A DNA stretch of 64,000 nucleotides from Rutstroemia sp. NJR-2017a BVV2. Taxonomy: Eukaryota > Ascomycota > Leotiomycetes > Helotiales > Rutstroemiaceae. Numbering within the stretch: position 1 is the first letter of the stretch; each line of letters starts with the position of its first letter. The stretch lies in contig NJPS01000013.1 of NCBI GenBank assembly GCA_002946415.1, positions 1,054,001 through 1,118,000 of the forward strand, written 5' to 3'. Positions 23,146 through 35,512 of this stretch are shown here, piece by piece. The translations under genes were made by a program, and so were the position numbers. Under the pieces are notes generated by a model, which had not been told where the DNA came from, made no database searches, and worked only from the letters and a program-made list of their open reading frames with translations.

Positions 23146-26100
23146 GGTGAGGGGAAGGGAAGAGTTTGGGTTGGTGGGATGATATGGAGGGGTGAATTCG
23201 AGGTGGACTCAAGGGGGGATTGACTTACTAGTGAGAATTTTGCGATGGTAATTGGGCTGGTAAAGATAATTGCTGAGATGGGAGAGGCTATTCGTATGGA
23301 TATATACATACGAAGAGTATATAAGAAGCCCTAGCGGATGACTGGTACAGAGGTTGATGAGAGATCAGAGGAGAGGACGAAGCTCGGTGGTGGAGGGAGG
23401 GCGGGTATTGATTGATAGGTGGTGAGGACTCCATTCTGTGTATGGAATTGTCGGACGATGAGGGTGTGGGGAAGGTCGGTGAGGAAGCTGTGAGGATGGT
23501 GTAAAGGGTTATTTTACTTTATGAGGGGATACCTTCACTTCATAGTAAGATTACCGTATAATCCATCCATGTACAGCAGCGCTTTCATTACCTTTCTGGA
23601 CTCAATATGGCCGATCGGTTATTTGTCCTTTTCAGTGGTATAAATAGATCTCTAGATCACACTCATCTATGCTGAGCAGAGCTACGCAAACCAGGGAGTT
23701 ATCGACTTGACACCACCTACCCTTCACAGAACAGCTCTGGTAAACTATGATATCGCTGATGAGGCAAACAGCACTGCTTTTAATAGGGTGTTTCTGGTAT
23801 GGCTTGCAAGACGCCGTATTCACAGTGATGGCGGTGAATGAGATGATGGCGGAGGAGTGTGACTGACAGTGAGCATTTCTTACTGCATGGTTTTGATGTA
23901 ACTTCAAGTATTAGAAATCAACAGCAGTATTCGCCAACAAAATTGACGAACATCCGTTGCCGGTGCTAAGTAACTTGGGGAGAGCAAAGCAGAAACCATC
24001 CTATGAACGAAAAGGTGACGCCATACTTGAGGTGTATCTATCTATATTGGTATATATCTGGTCTGCTCACACACTCTGCACTTCCCCGCCTTGTTCTTGG
24101 AGCCATGGTAATGATCAGCTTGTCATTGTTGGTTCCTGCATTGAGGAGACCTTTTATAATGTTCGGGCGTGAGATTGGTGACGTCCTAAATCGGGTTAGG
24201 GTGCAGGGCAGAGTTACTATTTAGAGTTCTGGATGAGGTGAATCTAAGTACAGAGTATATAAAACTTGGCATCTGCTGGAAGTTGGAAATGTAACTGTGA
24301 AGGGAAATGGGATGGTCAACGAGCTGCTGAGTGAGGGAGACATGTTCCGATTGATTGTTAATACGAAAGCATATTTCTTGAGGAGAAATTGCAATGAAGT
24401 CGATGAAATGGATGTGGCAATGATGTAAATCCCCGAAATATGACAACAGTATGGTGCAGAATTGTTGTCGACGGAGGTGTCGCTGCCATTGATGCTCTAG
24501 TAAGCATTGCGTTATCAAATGTGCAAACCTCACAATCGTATCTAGCCCTATATCCTCATGTAACTACCACAGTGCGGCACAGCAACCCTTCAACTCACCA
24601 ATTCGCCCCCTAGATCCAACGAAATTTCGAAGAATCAAATCAACTCGGATCTCTTGTCTTTCATATGCAACGACTACTACTTCTTTAGAAAAGCCTCGTC
24701 GCTATCTTGATTAACTGCGACCATAAGATCGACGTTTATGTAGGAGCCAGATTATACATAGTTGTACGCGTTGTTCATGAAAGCAATTTATATTGTTGGG
24801 AAGTGGGAGTGCGATAAATGACACTTGAGATCGCGGGCGCTTATATTTGTGAGAGTTCGATCTCATCCGTGACTCATGCTATACGATAGGAATGTATACG
24901 TAAAAAGATGTGATGTGCTTGAGAGGATGTCAAGAGGGGAAAGGGATTGGACGTTAAAAGGTGTTTTGCGTGATGAAAAGGCAATAGTCAGTCGTACTCA
25001 CCGTGAGCGCGGGGTGCGGTACACTTGCCATATTGCTTGCTAACCAGTCTCGCCAAGAAATATTGAAATGGTGAGAGGAACTTCACTCCGGGAACGAATC
25101 CGTGCTAACCGGCTCTTGCTACATCAAGGGACGCGTCTCATCGTCGGCCAAAAAGGAATCACATTTGAGGAGGACGTTGATGTATGCGGGCGTGCCGCGA
25201 GGTCGTCGGAGCTCAGATGTGGACTCGGGTAGATTGGGTCAAGCCTAGCTTGCGGAATGTTTTCCGATGACGGGTTCCACATTTTCGGCGAACTCACTTC
25301 CACTCTTCATGTTCAAACTCATTGACCTCCGTTTTGAGCTCCATCGCAATTTTCCATCGAAGTTGACGTTCCTTCGGGGTTCATAGCACACTTCATCACT
25401 TAGGAGGTTCATCGGAGCCTCGCAGGATATGAAATGGGACATCGTCGTTGTTTCCAATTGAGCAATCGGCCGGATGAAGTTTCTGCCGGCCGACTTCCCT
25501 TTCTAATCCCATGCGACTTCTTTCCTAAAGTAGCAATCCGATCTTTCCATCAATCAGATCCTTCTCGAAAAATCAGATGGAACGCTCTCCTGGTCGGCGT
25601 CGATAGAAGGAACCCTCGATGCTCCTTGAAGTTGGCGTTTGCCCGACCAATCATAGAACTTTCCCGCCACGAAGTCTGTCAGAGAAAAGCCCCCTTTAAT
25701 TTCCCGATCAAGCGTCTAGCCAAGTCATGTGATGACATGTTTGCATAAGACTCCTCAAAATGAGCACAACAGACGACATGGATGAATTACCGGTGAATGG
25801 CCGAATGAAAGAACAATTGATTTTTCTTGCTTGTCTGTTTTGAAACGTCGAAAAAAGAACAAGCTTTCATTTACAAGTAGGCTTGTTTCGGGTTACACTG
25901 GCTAACTCTGGTCGCATTCAGATCTTTCCAGACGAACCTTCAACCACTCTCGAGCCACTTTTACCTATGTCGGTAATTTTGTGGGGGCAAAAGAGGATTT
26001 ATTCCCCTCTACCGAAAAGCTTTGAAACGTGCGTGCATGGAACAACCTATCGGAGTAATTGAGATGACGAATGTTTAATATATCCTCAATCTATCCTCAT

Positions 26101-26643
26101 CCGCAGCTTTTCCTGGTAGTCCAGGAGGCATTCCCCTCCTAGCGGATTGCTCTGCTCGAGGTAGATAAACGACATTAAACGAAACGAATGAGAAGGGGTC
26201 GATTAGGAACCCGACGCCATATGTGTGCGTCCCGCACGTTCCTTGCCGACGAGGTGGGCACATCCAGAATCATATAGATGAATTTTGATGAATGGAGCCT
26301 CCTCTCAAGCCATTGACGATGGGTTGAACCGCCAAGTATAATCTTCACAAGGATGAGAGGTGTTTGGAGCTCAGAAGATACAAAAAGGTTTGAATCGAAC
26401 GCAACATTGTTTGCTTCCTTCTGCATTGTAAGAAACTTTCTTTCTTCCCTTCCCTTCCCTTCCCTTCATTTTCTCATTCCTTGAGTCGTTGCCTTGACGG
26501 TACACATTCTTTTCAGAGTCATTCTTTTTCTTCTGCTCTCATTAACAGGTTCTGGTGACCGTTTCTTGAGTGCATCATATCACGTTCCTTCACAGAACTA
26601 TACATTCCTTCTTTCAAACTTACCTTGAGACACGATACTCAAA

Positions 26644-29186
26644 ATGCGATCCTCTCTTCTTGCTCTTGCCTTCGCTGCCAGAGCTCTTGCTCAATCAGCC
26701 GCAAGCTATGTTGATGATAACACTGGTATCACTTTTATGGGATTCGAAGACACATCGGGATTCAAATATGGTATGGTCTTGCCGGAAACAGTAGAGGGAG
26801 ACTTCATTGGTCAGATTGTAAGGCCCCCTACCCTTTATTTCGAACGGCTCGGGATGAAGTTGCTAACACCCTGGTAGGTTATCCCAAGCACTGATGGCTC
26901 TGGATATGGTGGTGTTTCCTTGACTGGTCAGATGACGGGCAGTATGCTCGTCGTCGCCTGGCCAAGTGGAACCGATGTCATTTCATCGTTACGTGAGACC
27001 AGGTAAGCTATATCAATCTATTACTGGCATGCCATTGACTAACCCCTTTCAGTGGATATACCTCGCCAGGGGCTTACGCAAACACTACCTCGACATTACT
27101 TCCTATCGCCAAGGGTACCTTCGTCAACTCGACCCACATGTCATACACTTTCCTCTGCCAAAGCTGTCTCGGAAACACATACAGTCTCAGTGCAGGTGCA
27201 ACGACTATTGTTCTCGGCTGGGCTCTTGGTAATGGCACTGTGACCAACCCATCTTCTGCTTCCGGTGCTACTTTCACCTATCACGGAGCTGGATACGGTG
27301 ATGTCGGAATCCAAGTTGCCAACACAACCAATGCCAACTATGCTACCTGGGCAGCAATGGCCAGTGCAGCTACCACTTCATCAAGCAACACAACTAGCTC
27401 CGCAACTACCACCACATGCTCAAACACCACTGTCCCTGTTTCGAACGCTACCTACGATTACATTATTGCTGGTTCAGGTCCTGCCGGTATCATTGTCGCG
27501 GAGAGACTCGCTGAGAGTGGTGCTTCCGTCTTGATGATTGAGAGAGGAAATGTCTCGACCTATGCTACAGGTGGAAGAGCTGTTGTTTCATGGAATGACA
27601 CTGTCACTCAATATGATGTTCCCTCCATGTCATACTACCTGACCTCTGCCTCTACCAGTGATGAGTACTGCACTGACACTGCAAACATGGCCGGATGTCT
27701 TCTCGGTGGAGGAACTATGGTCAACGCCCTGATGTTTGTTCGCCCTCAGGAAGCTGACTTTGACGACAAATGGCCTACCGGATGGAAGTGGTCTGACATC
27801 AGTGCATCTGCCGAGAGATTGTATTCTCGTAACCCAGGAACGACTCTTGCATCAAAGAATGGCCAACGTTACGATCAGAGCGCATACAATGTTCTGTCTT
27901 CTTTCTTGGGTGGTCTCGGATGGTCCCATGTTGATGCCATCGAGTCGCCGAACGAGAAGACTCAAGTCTACAGTTATCCGCCATGGGATATCCAAGATGG
28001 TCTCCGAGCTGGTCCTGTCAAGTCATACTACCCTCTCGCTACTGCCATGACAAACTTCAAGGCCCAATTCAACACCAAGGTTGTCAGAGGTATTCGCAGC
28101 ACCACAAACAGCACTAGTTTCTCTGGTGTCGAAGTTGAATCATCCAGTACCGGTGCCAGACAAATCATCAACCTCAATGCTGGCGGTAAGCTCATCTTGG
28201 CTGCTGGAAGTATGTCTACTCCACGTATCCTTATCAACAGTGGTATTGGACCAGCCGATCAAATCAGTATCGTCCAAAACGGCAGCAGCTGTGTCACTCT
28301 CCCGCCAAAGGCCAACTGGATCGATCTCCCCGTCGGTAAAAACCTCCGCGACCACCCTATCTTCACCCTGACCTTCAACATCACCGGCACCATGGCCAGC
28401 AACTCCAGCTCCATGCTCCAAGCCGCTTTCACCAACCCTAGCCAAACTAACGTCGACCTCTTCGCTCAACAAGACGGACCCCTCGTGCAATCCGGCCAGC
28501 GCCTCAACTTCTGGACATCCCTCAACACCACCACCGGCACCAAATACTTCCAAGGAACCTGCAACTCCCCCGCCGCCGGCCAAATCCGCATCAAGCTGTA
28601 CCTCACCCACGGTCTCACCTCCACCGGTGTCCTCGGCATCACTTCATCCGGCGCCACCGAATTTACCACCGACCCCTGGTTAACCACCACCGACGACCAA
28701 ACCGCCGTCGCAACTATGATCGACTATTTCCTCAACGCCGCCAAGAACTCTACCATCCTGCAACCCACCGACAGCACCCTCACCGGGGCGTCCATGGTCG
28801 CAGGCTCCAACTATGTCACGGGCGACCACTTCGTCGGCACAGCCATGATGGGCGCCAGCAATGACGGAACAGCGGTTGTTGATACCGATACCAAGGTTTT
28901 CGGCACCGATAACTTGTTCGTGGTGGATGCGTCCATGCATCCGGATTTGCCCACGGGTAACACCCAAGCTATTGTTATGGTTGCGGCGGAGAAGGCGGCG
29001 GAGAAGATTCTGGCGTTGGCGGGGAAGACGATTGCGTCGGATGGAGCGGTGGCTACTGGTACGAGCGGTGCGACTGCGAGTGCGACGGCTGTTGCGGCGG
29101 CGACGACGAGCTCGGCTGCTGGTGGGGAGACGACGGGGGATGATGATGATGACAGTTGTCCTGCTGGGTATGAGGAGGAGGAGTAG
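26644..29186 (+). CDS. Secreted cellobiose dehydrogenase (AA8 cytochrome + AA3_1 flavin domain)
   Basis: Three exons (26644-26817, 26878-27002, 27053-29186) give 810 aa. The enzyme oxidises cellobiose at a flavin domain and passes electrons via haem b to extracellular acceptors such as lytic polysaccharide monooxygenases. A signal peptide ends near ALA-Q17. The AA8 cytochrome domain spans about 17-205, with probable haem ligands M77 (LTGQMTG) and H128 (NSTH) and a disulphide-like CQSC (C135, C138). A Ser/Thr-rich linker follows, then the GMC domain with the FAD motif AGSGPAGIIVAERL (240-253) and the catalytic pair H692 (GDHFVG) and N736 (LPTGNTQ). Many N-glycosylation sequons are present. There is no cellulose-binding module: the Ala/Ser/Thr-rich tail ends in an unusual DDDDD-SCPAGY-EEEE run. 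An AA3 enzyme with a different sugar donor is possible. Confidence 0.9.
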
Positions 29187-29827
29187 AGAGATAGATGGAA
29201 GGGATGAGATGATTCGTTGTATATATATTTATAGATAGGTTTCTTAACTAGCATTTGCTATTTAGCAATTCATGTACAAATTTTGTATCTTTTACATTTC
29301 TATGATATATGACACAGTGCAAAACACATTCAAATCTACCTGCGTATCGGCCTCGAAGCTGTAAAGCTAAAAGTGTTACCGCTCTTGAAAAATACTAATA
29401 CAGCATTTATAGCTGGCCCGTCTCACAAGAGCACCGCTGGCGGATGTAAGAACGATGCTGTTGCTCTTGCTTGTGAGGTGTTTGAAGCATACATTCGCTA
29501 TACTTGGATTTACCAGAAAAGTTGGTCCGATCTCCTAACGCAACATACTATGCAGCTCAATTCAAGTAGCAAAAAGGAACGTCGGCAGCAGAGGATTGTG
29601 GTTGTTTTATAGATACAATCAATACAGATACATAGTTACTTGTCCTATCCCCCGTCACCTGGGTATCCTTGAGCATTTCCTTCACGAGAAGGATTCCCTC
29701 TCTCTCTCGCTCCTTCTCTTTAATACCTTGGCTCCAGTAGGTTTTGTACTTCGATACCAAAAGCCCCAAATCTACAACTCCAAATCAAAGCAAAAATCCC
29801 CCGTTCGTACTTTACTTACACAGAATT
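29187..29827. other. Intergenic, no gene seen
   Basis: AT-rich 3' flank of the cellobiose dehydrogenase gene followed by the 3' flank of the convergent small Gly-rich gene. No supported ORF. Confidence 0.5.
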
Positions 29828-30265
29828 CTATCCGCCACCCGCAGCGCCCGCATTCGGCCGTCCAAAGCCCCAGCCCTGTAGATTCGGTCTTCCAATTCCT
29901 CCCAGAATCGGTCTTCCTGGTCCCGCAGCCGCAGCCGCAGCCGCAGCTGGACCTCCTCTACCTGCACCTCCTCCTCCTAGATTCTGCCTCCCAGCACCCC
30001 CCAGAATTGGTCTCCCTGGTCCCGCAGCCGGCCCTCCTCTACCTCCCCCTACTCCTCCTCCTCCTCCTCCTCCTAAATTCGGTCTCCCCGCCCTCGGCGG
30101 TCTAGGCGGCGGCGGCGACGGGCTACGCGTCGAAGTGCTGGGATAGGAAGAAGTGGAGGACTCGAATCTGCGGTTCGAGAGCCGGTGGATGAAGTAGATG
30201 AGGAGCATGAGGGCGACGACGAAGAGGATGACTATGAGGGCTATGACGGTGTTGCGTTGGAGCAT
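29828..30265 (-). CDS. Small single-pass membrane protein with Gly/Pro-rich repeat tail
   Basis: An intronless 145-aa ORF starting at the ATG at 30265. Residues ~6-27 form one strong hydrophobic segment (VIALIVILFVVALMLLIYFI) followed by a basic stretch (HRLSNRRFES), so the tail should face the cytosol if this is a signal anchor. The rest is Ser/Pro-rich (SPSPPPPRPPR), then repeats of a GRPxLGG unit (GRPNLGG, GRPILGGAGR, GRPILGGIGR, GRPNLQG) separated by poly-Gly and poly-Ala runs. Composition makes the ORF partly an effect of GC-rich repeats, but the clean start, hydrophobic anchor and stop argue for a gene. I know no family; function unknown. Confidence 0.55.
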   Translation of the reverse strand: MLQRNTVIALIVILFVVALMLLIYFIHRLSNRRFESSTSSYPSTSTRSPSPPPPRPPRAGRPNLGGGGGGGVGGGRGGPAAGPGRPILGGAGRQNLGGGGAGRGGPAAAAAAAAGPGRPILGGIGRPNLQGWGFGRPNAGAAGGG

Positions 30266-31271
30266 TTTTGCGGAAGTGGAAGGAGATGAAATGCGGTAGG
30301 TGAGGTGTTGGGCGAGGAGGAAGTGGTTGTGGGAGTTGAGTGGTGTGTGTGGGTTGTTTGGTACGGAGAATTGAGGATAGAGGTGGAGATGAAGAGGTTG
30401 CGAGATTGAATGGGAAGAAATCTAGGTTGTGAGCGTTAGCTAAGTGTAGACTAGATAGGTCTGCCCCAGCATTCAAGTCATGAGAGTTAAGAAGAACATA
30501 CCTTCCCGACGAGCTTACTAAAGAACTAGACAACAATCCAGTAAGAGTATTCTCATCTAGCAGAATCTGGCTCCCAAATTTCAGCTAAACCTGCGCTTTT
30601 CGCAGCACTGACTTTCGCGCGTATTGCCCCGCAGCCTATTCTCCCCTTTCAATATTGTACGTGCGCAATTGGAGCACCGGTGCGTATTGATAATTCGCGA
30701 AAAATGCAAAAAGCCCCGTCTTCGAGAAACGCAAATGTGATGATAGAGAAGAGGGGAAGCGCACCCCGTGTTACTTGTCGGAATATGATGTAAACAAAAA
30801 CAAGTTATCCATGGTAATTTCCTGGGTGAGAGGGGTGGAGGGATGGGATGTTCAGGGGTGCAAGCCACAATGTAACAGCGGCGGCTGACTGCTGATTTAT
30901 GCAGGGTTGCGGGGTGTAGTTGTATATGTTCCTTTCGGAGATACGGTGGCCCTATGTAAGGGTGCAGAAAAAGAGTCTGACGGTTCATTATATGTTGTGC
31001 TAATATGCTGATTTACTCACGTAGCGTTAGGTTGTGATCGTGGTAGCCGTCGAACTTGAGTTCATGCCTCCGCTGGTCTGTCTTGCGACGACAATGGTAA
31101 GACTATTCGTGGTTCTACTAGCAGCTGCACATTCTTCAAAGTTTTATTTGGAAGAATCTAAGTTTAGCAGTTCAAAGATCAAGTCTTTCTCATCATGCAA
31201 AATCCCAATTCCAATATCAGCACTTTATCCAACACATCAACTCCCAAAGTGCAGCACCGTGCCAAGCAAGC
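30266..31271. other. Intergenic, no gene seen
   Basis: Upstream region of the small Gly-rich gene and 3' flank of the Hsp70-like gene. ORFs here lack recognisable features. Confidence 0.5.
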
Positions 31272-33428
31272 TTACAGAAATTCCTTGGAAGCCTCATATC
31301 GTTTCCCACGATACAAAACCGCAAATGTTATACTCCCCGACAGAATTGTCGCCTCAATTTGATATGGGATTTTGTAAAAGGATTGATATCCAATACCTCG
31401 TACTCGTGCAAATTGGTTTTCAGGGACACTACTAATGTCTGCTTGGATTTTGAGGATCTCAGATGTATCTGTGGGTTTCGGGTTAGTGTCTTGCGTGACT
31501 AGCTATGACGAATGGAAAAGATGATACTCACGTTTGCCCTGATGCACTGGTGCATTGTCTTCTTCACTTACGAATATTCGGGCCTCGATGACGGTGGGTC
31601 TACCCTCGAGCACCGGCTTGTCCCAGAAAAATTCTTTCTGGGTAACAACTGGCTTTGTATCTTCGACGTTGGTATTCTTGAGAGCGTCGGTCAGCGGAAG
31701 GAATTATTCGAAATGATGTTAAAACTTACTTTCTCGATAAACCACCACATGGTAGGCACGATATAACCCGCCGCATACGCCTTCGGCTCTCTGACTTGCA
31801 CGTAAGCTGAGTTTGCTAGTGTTAACAGAGCACACCTACTTTAGGTTTTCCTTATGGACACCTTGGATGAAGTCTTGATAGGCCATAGTGCCATAGTGTC
31901 TACGAGCCACTCGAGATTCGATTCCCAAGAATGCTTGCCCCGGGTCCTTTTTCGCCAGTCCTCTCATCAAGGCGCCTCTCACAACTGCTGTATCACTATC
32001 ATCTCCAGTCATTTCCCGGAAACTTATCAGCTAAATATTGGGTTGAACTTACCCGTTCGCTACATGCCTTACTCTGATATGAGTGCCAACAGCTTGCTGT
32101 ATCCTAGCCTGCAAGTACTTACTCGAACCAAACCCTCCCGCCATAAGTACTGCCGTAACTGGTCTCTGGGCACTTGCTGTCTTTCTAATCTGCTCCGTTA
32201 CCAGTGGGATGATGTGTTCGATAACTTGGTCAAACATGTCTTTTATGTCCTGTCCAGAAATGCGCAACTTGTGTTTCCAGATGCCCAGGTTAGGCCGGTT
32301 TAGACCACGAGCAGGAACGAGAAAGGTCTCATTGACATCACCCGTGAAATTCTTCTTGATTTCGTCTTCGAAACATTTCAAAGCCTCAGCCTGGTATTCC
32401 TCATCCCAGTCTTCGTAGTTTCCCAATCTATTTTCAAGAAATTTGGCAAAGATTCGATTGAGGAATATACTTCCGCAGAGTCCGCCTTCCCCGCGCGCGG
32501 CCTCGACCAGTTTTGGGACGGGCTTAAGTTTCGAGATGGTGTATGAAACTAGGTCTACGGTTCTGCAAGTTCATTTAGTTGTGTCAATAGATGTAATCGT
32601 TATGACCATGGGAAGGGCAGACTCACCCACCACCTGCGTCACAAAGAATGAAGGTATCATTCAGTCTCAACCCAACATTTGGAATACTAGCCAGAGCATA
32701 GATCCCTGCAGCTTCCGGCTCAGTGATAATCTGCACATGATTACCCATGCCAGCCTTCTGAGCGCAGTACTGTGTTTTACTCTGTGGTTTATCGTCCCAC
32801 ACTGCCGGAACAGTAATGATATACTCCATTGACATTTGTGAAAGTAGATGGTCGCCGTAGGTGCTCTTCATAGTGTCCTCCGCATGCTTTCTGAGATCCG
32901 TCAAGTAGTCGATTACGAGCTTCTCGTACTCTTCGGGTGATTGGGCAGATAGCGCCGAACTGCTAGGGTATTCTTTCCCTAGACCCTTTCGCTCAGCAAC
33001 TGGGTACAGACCCAGCTTGAACCACTCGTGTCTTGCTTCTGTACTCTTAATCTGATAGCCCCAACGATGACTTCCATTTTGTTCATTGTAGAGCAGCGTT
33101 CTAAGGACGAAACTTAGTTTTATCCTCCTCTAGTACACTTGAAACTTCAGGAAAGTACTTACGTCGGACACTTATTGTGACTGGCACCATCTCCTGGCCA
33201 GTTTTGAACAAGATTGTGATCGTGCGCCTAGATTCAAGCTTTAATAAATCTCGGACGCATCAATGATAATCTTATCCACTCACCCTTTCCTTAAGGGCCC
33301 AGCAGAGACCGGAGAAAGTGGTCCCTATCAGTTCGTTAGATAGTATCGCTGGTAGTCAGGCTCTTTCACTTACCAAAATCCACCGCAATTAGCGCCTCCA
33401 CTTTATTTGTGCTGGATCCTTCAAACAT
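31272..33428 (-). CDS. Hsp70-like ATPase domain protein (fungal, non-canonical)
   Basis: Nine exons with consistent phases give 565 aa: 33428-33374, 33324-33284, 33227-33163, 33100-32627, 32562-32053, 31995-31862, 31806-31730, 31676-31532, 31468-31272. It has an actin/Hsp70-type nucleotide-binding fold: phosphate-1 AVDFGTTFSGL (residues 15-25), phosphate-2 LCDAGGGTVDLVSYT and the adenosine motif LMAGGFGSSKYLQ, with ITVPAVWDD and ITEPEAAGIYAL between. The classical Hsp70 substrate-binding domain and EEVD end are absent; the C-terminal ~150 residues form a short beta-rich region of unknown role. Such diverged Hsp70-like proteins are expanded in filamentous fungi and their clients are mostly unknown. 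The intron with donor GTGTCC (31861) is the weakest call. A further ATG at ~33588 exists upstream but I found no phase-compatible intron to join it. Divergent from the 486-aa gene. Confidence 0.85.
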
Positions 33429-33992
33429 GTCGACACTAGGACGTTATTCAAAGGACATACAAAATACGACCATAGAAAGTAGCTGTTAGGTTTGGTTGGA
33501 AATGACCTCTGAACTATCCTGATCAACTTGTACTAGAGACCGACGAGGCTCCGCCATGACCAACTGTTGCAGCTGACGATTCGCCATCGGTGTCTGTATC
33601 TGGTCTGGCGCAACATGTCATGAGGCGTTATAGGCGTGAACGCCCTGGCGTGGTATTGATATTGGTTGAATGCTGGAGCTGAGTATGGGTGGACTTTGAG
33701 GCGATGCGGCATCCATTTAGAGCCCGATCAACGACAAGGATTGCTGCCGTCCCTCCATGAGCGTACTATTTTTGGTCCAATGCGGTAGCCACGCACACCA
33801 AATCTGCTGACCGAATTCCAAGTGCGTGTAGCACGGAAAAAAGAAATAAATGAGGCTGAAGTTTGCTGATCAGGTGCCGCCTATCTCACCGTACTCTCTA
33901 TGGTGAAGTTTTTGCCTCTTATTTTCAACCTACACAGAAGAATCTGCCTTGCGAAGACAAAATTATTCCACTAGAAGGACGACGAATGCGAA
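33429..33992. promoter_or_regulatory. Shared upstream region of two divergent genes
   Basis: 564 bases between the Hsp70-like start and the 486-aa protein start. No clear TATA element is seen. It contains a short minus-strand ORF (from an ATG near 33588, ~33 codons) that would be an upstream ORF in the Hsp70-like leader. Confidence 0.4.
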
Positions 33993-35512
33993 ATGAACGG
34001 TCCAGAGGAAGTAATGCGATTGCGAGAGGAGAACAGGCTACTGAGGAGCGATTTACATGAGGCAGCACTACGACTAGCAATAGCAGCTCATAAAGAATAT
34101 CAAGTACCAGACGGATCCATCAGAGACGACTACCAAAAACTCTGCTCAGCAATTGAAACATGGATCGATCATGTATCCGAAGTATCCGATGACGCTTTTA
34201 GCGAATACTTTAGAGACCAGTACATACAAGCTGTTAGGAGAGAGGACAAGAATCAAACGTTGAGAGATCTTGGCATCGACTGGTACCGATCCGCGCATTC
34301 GGTCACGAATTTGAACTGGCTGAAAGATCTAGATACGCTCCACTACTACATTCTTTCTTTGACTGTTGGAAAGTTCATCTTCTCCGGGATTCTAATGAGG
34401 CAGTATCCCGTCGGCACAACAGGACCCCAAAAAATGATTTTTTCAAGCATCGAAGCCGAGATGCTCAGAATGGGAAAAGGTACGAGTACATATCGCTCCA
34501 AAATCCGTTGATTTACTCACAAATATCCCCGCAATTAGCAAAGTCGAAGAAAAATCAGTGGAGAGCGGATACTCTGAGAGCATTATGCGCCTCAGAAGAG
34601 TTCCAAGTCGAGCAGGATTCCCAACTCAAAGCCCTTTGGAAAAACCTCCAGGGAGAGTTATCACTTTGGCTGAGACCCAGCGATATTGCGAAGCACCAGA
34701 ATCGACTCGAGCAAAACATCTTTAATCCAGCCGTCAAGTTACACATGGATATGCAATGTTCTGCTCAACAGTACGACCTTATATCGCCGCCAGCCGATGA
34801 TCAATTCGTATCCAGCTCTAGAAGCTATGATGAATCTCATGAGAGTGTGAAGGAAATCACCAACTGGAAAACCAGGGCCAGAAATGCCACCGACGTTAAT
34901 GTTTTGTGCATCTACCCTGGAATTATAACATATAATGTGGAAGCCGAAGTAGAGTCCGAGTTAGTGAAGCCCGTGATGGCTGTCCTCAAGAGATCAACTC
35001 TTCTGCCGCAAGTAAGACACTCAACCAAATCACCCGCGAGGTCATCATCACAGGGTTCTGATGCCTCATCGAATGATCCACGAGACGCTAAAGCGCAGAG
35101 ATTCACGGCTGGTACCCCGAAGGTTCCTGCCACGAGCAATTATAAACTCGTCGGCCTTCGTAGTTTAGGTAGTCCGAGTCGAAGAATGAACGATAGTCCA
35201 CGCTCTCCCGAGCCATCACGAAGGAGTCGACGTTCGTCTCAAGACACCAATACAAGTTCGCCTCGTCACGAACAATCCCAGAAATCCTCTTACTTTACTC
35301 CCATCCAACAAGAACGACAGAGGTCAGCTTCCCACTCCGGACATAGCTACCTTCCACACCATTCTGAAACGCAAAGATCGCGACCTCATGGTGAGGAAAC
35401 TATCATCGAGGGTGATGAGGCTGTGCAGACAAACTATCGGGCATTGTCCCCGGAACCGATTGACGAAAGTTTTGGCCGTCCAAATATGCATAATACATGG
35501 CATCGTAATTGA
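33993..35512 (+). CDS. Fungal protein of unknown function, helical with disordered tail
   Basis: Two exons (33993-34479 and 34539-35512) give 486 aa; the 59-nt intron is in phase 1 with a TTTACTCAC branch-like stretch. The first ~320 residues are rich in helix-forming charged segments (VMRLREENRLLRSDLHEAA, WLRPSDIAKHQNRLEQNIF) and aromatic residues, and end with ITYNVEAEVESELVKPVMAV. The last ~165 residues are Ser/Arg/Pro-rich and likely disordered and phosphorylated (SPRSPEPSRRSRRSSQD). No signal peptide or membrane segment. I do not recognise a family; a regulatory or adaptor role is only a guess. It is head-to-head with the Hsp70-like ATPase, so the two may be co-expressed. Confidence 0.78.

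Larger units (their letters stand above)
22289..26643. other. 4.4-kb gene desert with simple repeats
   Basis: No supported gene on either strand. Simple repeats cluster at the left side (AGGC near 22320, AGA near 22855, ATGG near 22970, GTGAGTGG near 23105). Two TATATAA-like motifs (23318-23325 and 24256-24264) are followed by no long ORF. A 90-residue minus frame around 23632-23907 has seven cysteines but no ATG. The last 200 bases are CT-rich (CCCTT repeats near 26447) and act as promoter/leader of the cellobiose dehydrogenase gene. Confidence 0.5.

Noticed and set aside
25434..25748. 104-residue plus ORF in the desert
   Set aside because: No recognised motif or coding context.
31854..32418. 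Plus ORFs across the Hsp70-like gene
   Set aside because: Antisense to the conserved ATPase exons.
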